Source: Sulfuricaulis limicola
Lineage (GTDB): Bacteria; Pseudomonadota; Gammaproteobacteria; Acidiferrobacterales; Sulfurifustaceae
Length of the DNA stretch: 64,000 nt
Assembly: GCF_002355735.1 (NCBI RefSeq)
Contig: NZ_AP014879.1
Span: 2,108,001 to 2,172,000 of the forward strand
Direction of reading: 5' to 3'
Under the pieces are notes generated by a model. It saw only the letters and a program-made list of their open reading frames with translations. It was not told the DNA's origin and ran no database searches. The translations under genes and the position numbers were made by a program. Positions 62,181 to 64,000 of the stretch are shown here, piece by piece; within the stretch, counting starts at the first letter, position 1, and each line of letters starts with the position of its first letter.

Positions 62181-62498
62181 CTAGTCGCGTTTACGGCCGG
62201 TACCGGGTTTCGCGCGGCGTTCAGCGCGGCGGCGCCTGGCTTCTTTCGGATCCGCCAGCAACGGCCGGTAGACTTCCACCCTGTCACCGTCATGCACCGG
62301 ATCCCGGAGGCTGGCGAGCTCGCCAAAAATTCCGACCCGGCTCCGCGCCAGATCGATTTCGGGAAAGCGTTCGAGCAGGCCGGATTCACGGATCACCTGC
62401 CCGACCGTCGCGCCCGACCGCACCGTCAGCTCGATCACCTCCTGATGCGACGGCGCGGCATAGGCCACCTCGACGCGCCAGCCGGCTTCCCGCGTCAC
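62181..62498 (-). CDS. rnfH: RnfH family ubiquitin-fold protein
   Basis: 105-residue UPF0125 protein with a beta-grasp fold: WRVEVAYAAPSHQEVIELTVRSGATVGQVIRESGLLERFPEIDL, then GIFGELASLRDPVHDGDRVEVYRPL. The C-terminal ~25 residues are strongly basic (ARRRRAERRAK...). The start is GTG at 62496-62498, overlapping the ratA stop (GTGA). Function is not established. Confidence 0.93.
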   Translation of the reverse strand: MTREAGWRVEVAYAAPSHQEVIELTVRSGATVGQVIRESGLLERFPEIDLARSRVGIFGELASLRDPVHDGDRVEVYRPLLADPKEARRRRAERRAKPGTGRKRD

Positions 62499-62935
62499 GC
62501 CTCGCTTCCGTGCAGCTCGACAGCGCGCCGGTGAAAGCGGTCGACCAGCTGGTTTGCGATATTGGAAAACACCGGCGTGAGCGCAAGACTCACGATCCGG
62601 TTCGCGACCTCGAATTCCAGATCGAGGGAGATCTTGCTGGAATGCTCGTCCAGGGCCTTGAACTGCCAGAATCCCTGGAGAAAACTGAACGGGCCTTCGA
62701 GCAGTCGGATCTCCATCATCTTGTCGCGTTGCAGCAGGTTGCGCGTGGAAAACGTCCGGTGCACGCCGCTGTAGGCGATGTCGATGGCGGCAACCACCTC
62801 GTCCCCCTGCGCCGAAATGATGCGCGCGCCCCCGCACCACGGCAGAAATTTCGGATAGGACGGAATATCCGCCACCAGTTCGAACATCTCGTGTGCGCTG
62901 TAAGGCACGATGGCCGAACGGTGGATGGCGGTCAT
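62495..62935 (-). CDS. ratA: RatA/COQ10-type START-domain protein
   Basis: 146-residue SRPBCC fold protein: VPYSAHEMFELVADIPSYPKFLPWC, then FSTRNLLQRDKMMEIRLLEGPF and a C-terminal helix ending VDRFHRRAVELHG. Homologues are annotated as RatA toxin or as ubiquinone-binding COQ10 proteins. RnfH was once proposed as its antitoxin, but the coenzyme-Q role is at least as likely. The start is ATG at 62933-62935, overlapping the upstream transporter gene stop (ATGA). Confidence 0.92.
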   Translation of the reverse strand: MTAIHRSAIVPYSAHEMFELVADIPSYPKFLPWCGGARIISAQGDEVVAAIDIAYSGVHRTFSTRNLLQRDKMMEIRLLEGPFSFLQGFWQFKALDEHSSKISLDLEFEVANRIVSLALTPVFSNIANQLVDRFHRRAVELHGSEA

Positions 62936-63999
62936 GCGAACAGTTCGGGAAGATTGAACAGCACGATCAGCAGCAACGCCGGAATGACGATACGCAGCAG
63001 CCACAGCCAGGTGTGATAAAGCCAGGCCTGTCGCAAGGGCAGGGCCTCGCGCATCATCTCCGGCTTCAGCGCCCAGCCGGTGAAAAGCGCGATAAGGATG
63101 CCCGACACCGGCAGCAGCACGTGCGCGGTCAGCACCTGCATCACGTCGAAGAAGCCCAGCTTCTTGACCACGCCGAACAGCTGGAAGGAAAACGCCCAGT
63201 CATGGAACGACAGAATGGTGATCACGCCCAGGGACCAGGCGCTGATGCCGCACAAGATCGCCGAGCGCTGCAGGCTCATGCCGAATTGCTCGCTCAACCA
63301 CACCATGACCGGCTCGGCCAGCGAAATCGCCGAAGTCAGGGCCGCAACCAGCAGCAGCCCGAATAACACGACGATCAGGATGCGCCCGTAAGGTATGTGG
63401 TCGAAAGCCAGCGGCAGCGACTGGAACACCAGGCTGGGACCGGACGACAGCTCCACGTTGCCGGCGAACAGGATCGACAACACCACCAGGCTGACGGCCA
63501 CGCTGGTGAGCGTGTCCACGCCCACCACGTAGAATGAAAGCCGCGGGATGGGCGCATCGGCCCCGAGGTAGGCGCCGTACATCAACATCGCGCCCGCGCC
63601 CAGTCCCAGGCTGAAAAAGGCATGGCTCACGGCCGCGAGCACGCTCATGCCGGTGAGCTTGCTGAAATCCGGCAGGAAGAACACCGAGGCGGCATGCGCG
63701 AAGGCGTCGGTCGTGGCGACGTAGGCCGTCAGCGCCAGCAGCACCACGAGCAGCAGCGGCACGGCATAGCGCACCACCATCTCCAGTCCATGGCGCACGC
63801 CACGGGCGGCGATGAGCATGGTGATGGTCATGAACAGCGTGTGCCAGAAAAGCTGCCGCTCGGGATCCATCACCATCTGCGCGAACTGGGCGCTCATGCC
63901 ATCGGCCGTCAGGCCAACGTAAACGCCGAAGGCCGCGCGCAGCATGTAGGCGATGACCCAACCGGCGATGACGCTGAGATACGACAGGATCAGAAACAC
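62932..63999 (-). CDS. Sodium-dependent (NSS/SNF family) transporter, 5' end beyond the window
   Basis: The visible 355 residues form about nine transmembrane helices (VVGVDTLTSVAVSLVVLSILFAG, AALTSAISLAEPVMVWLSEQFG and others) of the LeuT-fold neurotransmitter:sodium symporter family. Typical bacterial members have ~450 residues. The first ~100 (TM1-2, with the Na+-binding core) would lie past the right edge, and the frame is still open at 63999. The substrate is probably an amino acid. It is operonic with ratA and rnfH through ATGA/GTGA overlaps. Confidence 0.88.
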   Translation of the reverse strand: MFLILSYLSVIAGWVIAYMLRAAFGVYVGLTADGMSAQFAQMVMDPERQLFWHTLFMTITMLIAARGVRHGLEMVVRYAVPLLLVVLLALTAYVATTDAFAHAASVFFLPDFSKLTGMSVLAAVSHAFFSLGLGAGAMLMYGAYLGADAPIPRLSFYVVGVDTLTSVAVSLVVLSILFAGNVELSSGPSLVFQSLPLAFDHIPYGRILIVVLFGLLLVAALTSAISLAEPVMVWLSEQFGMSLQRSAILCGISAWSLGVITILSFHDWAFSFQLFGVVKKLGFFDVMQVLTAHVLLPVSGILIALFTGWALKPEMMREALPLRQAWLYHTWLWLLRIVIPALLLIVLFNLPELFA

Positions 64000-64000
64000 G

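Noticed and set aside
62181-62935. rnfH-ratA as a toxin-antitoxin system
   Set aside because: Both belong to conserved housekeeping families beside bamE; RatA resembles ubiquinone-binding START proteins, so toxicity cannot be claimed from the sequence.

Overview
The window is about 64 kb of GC-rich chromosome from a gammaproteobacterium. The run truB-rbfA-infB-nusA-rimP-tRNA(fMet), the complete nuoA-N operon, tRNA-Leu-secG-tpiA-glmM-folP-ftsH-rlmE-yhbY-greA-carB-carA, dapB, dnaJ-dnaK-grpE-hrcA, nadK-recN, fur, bamE-rnfH-ratA is the conserved order of non-enteric Gammaproteobacteria. Separate nuoC and nuoD genes, VPLPA-CTERM (PEP-CTERM-like) secreted proteins and the absence of phage or IS genes fit a free-living, respiring environmental lineage, perhaps near Acidiferrobacterales/Chromatiales. 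That placement is inference.

Layout. 1-6.4 kb: translation/transcription operon read leftward from an initiator tRNA. 6.4-11 kb: accessory island (membrane protein, cupin, MFS transporter, ArsB/NhaD-like permease, small exported protein) closed by a bidirectional terminator. 11-25.7 kb: 14-gene complex I operon with a good sigma70-type promoter upstream of nuoA. 25.8-37.6 kb: tRNA-Leu, secG, glycolysis, cell-wall and folate genes, ftsH, rlmE, greA and carAB. 37.7-49.2 kb: accessory block between carA and dnaJ, with a degenerate GGDEF/EAL protein, MgtC-like protein, LemA/TPM operon, mltC, dapB, three intact VPLPA-CTERM proteins plus one wrecked copy, and a BTAD regulator. 49.2-54.3 kb: heat-shock operon hrcA-grpE-dnaK-dnaJ under a CIRCE operator. 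54.4-64 kb: nadK-recN, a GNAT acetyltransferase, a metal (probably zinc) uptake cluster without an ATPase gene, fur, bamE, and the rnfH-ratA-transporter operon.

The most unusual signal is not a protein. Many spacers between co-directional housekeeping genes hold an inverted-repeat element. Several have arms built from a 6-7-nt core repeated every 7-10 nt, with a different core at each site (CAGGATT, CGCCAAG, CGCAAAG, GTTTCAA). One forms the 3' end of carA. Two unrelated elements carry nearly the same internal ~35-nt hairpin. Between fur and bamE lie two ~92-nt elements with 16-bp terminal inverted repeats whose stem bases covary. Together they suggest small, mobile or structured elements that have colonised intra-operon spacers.
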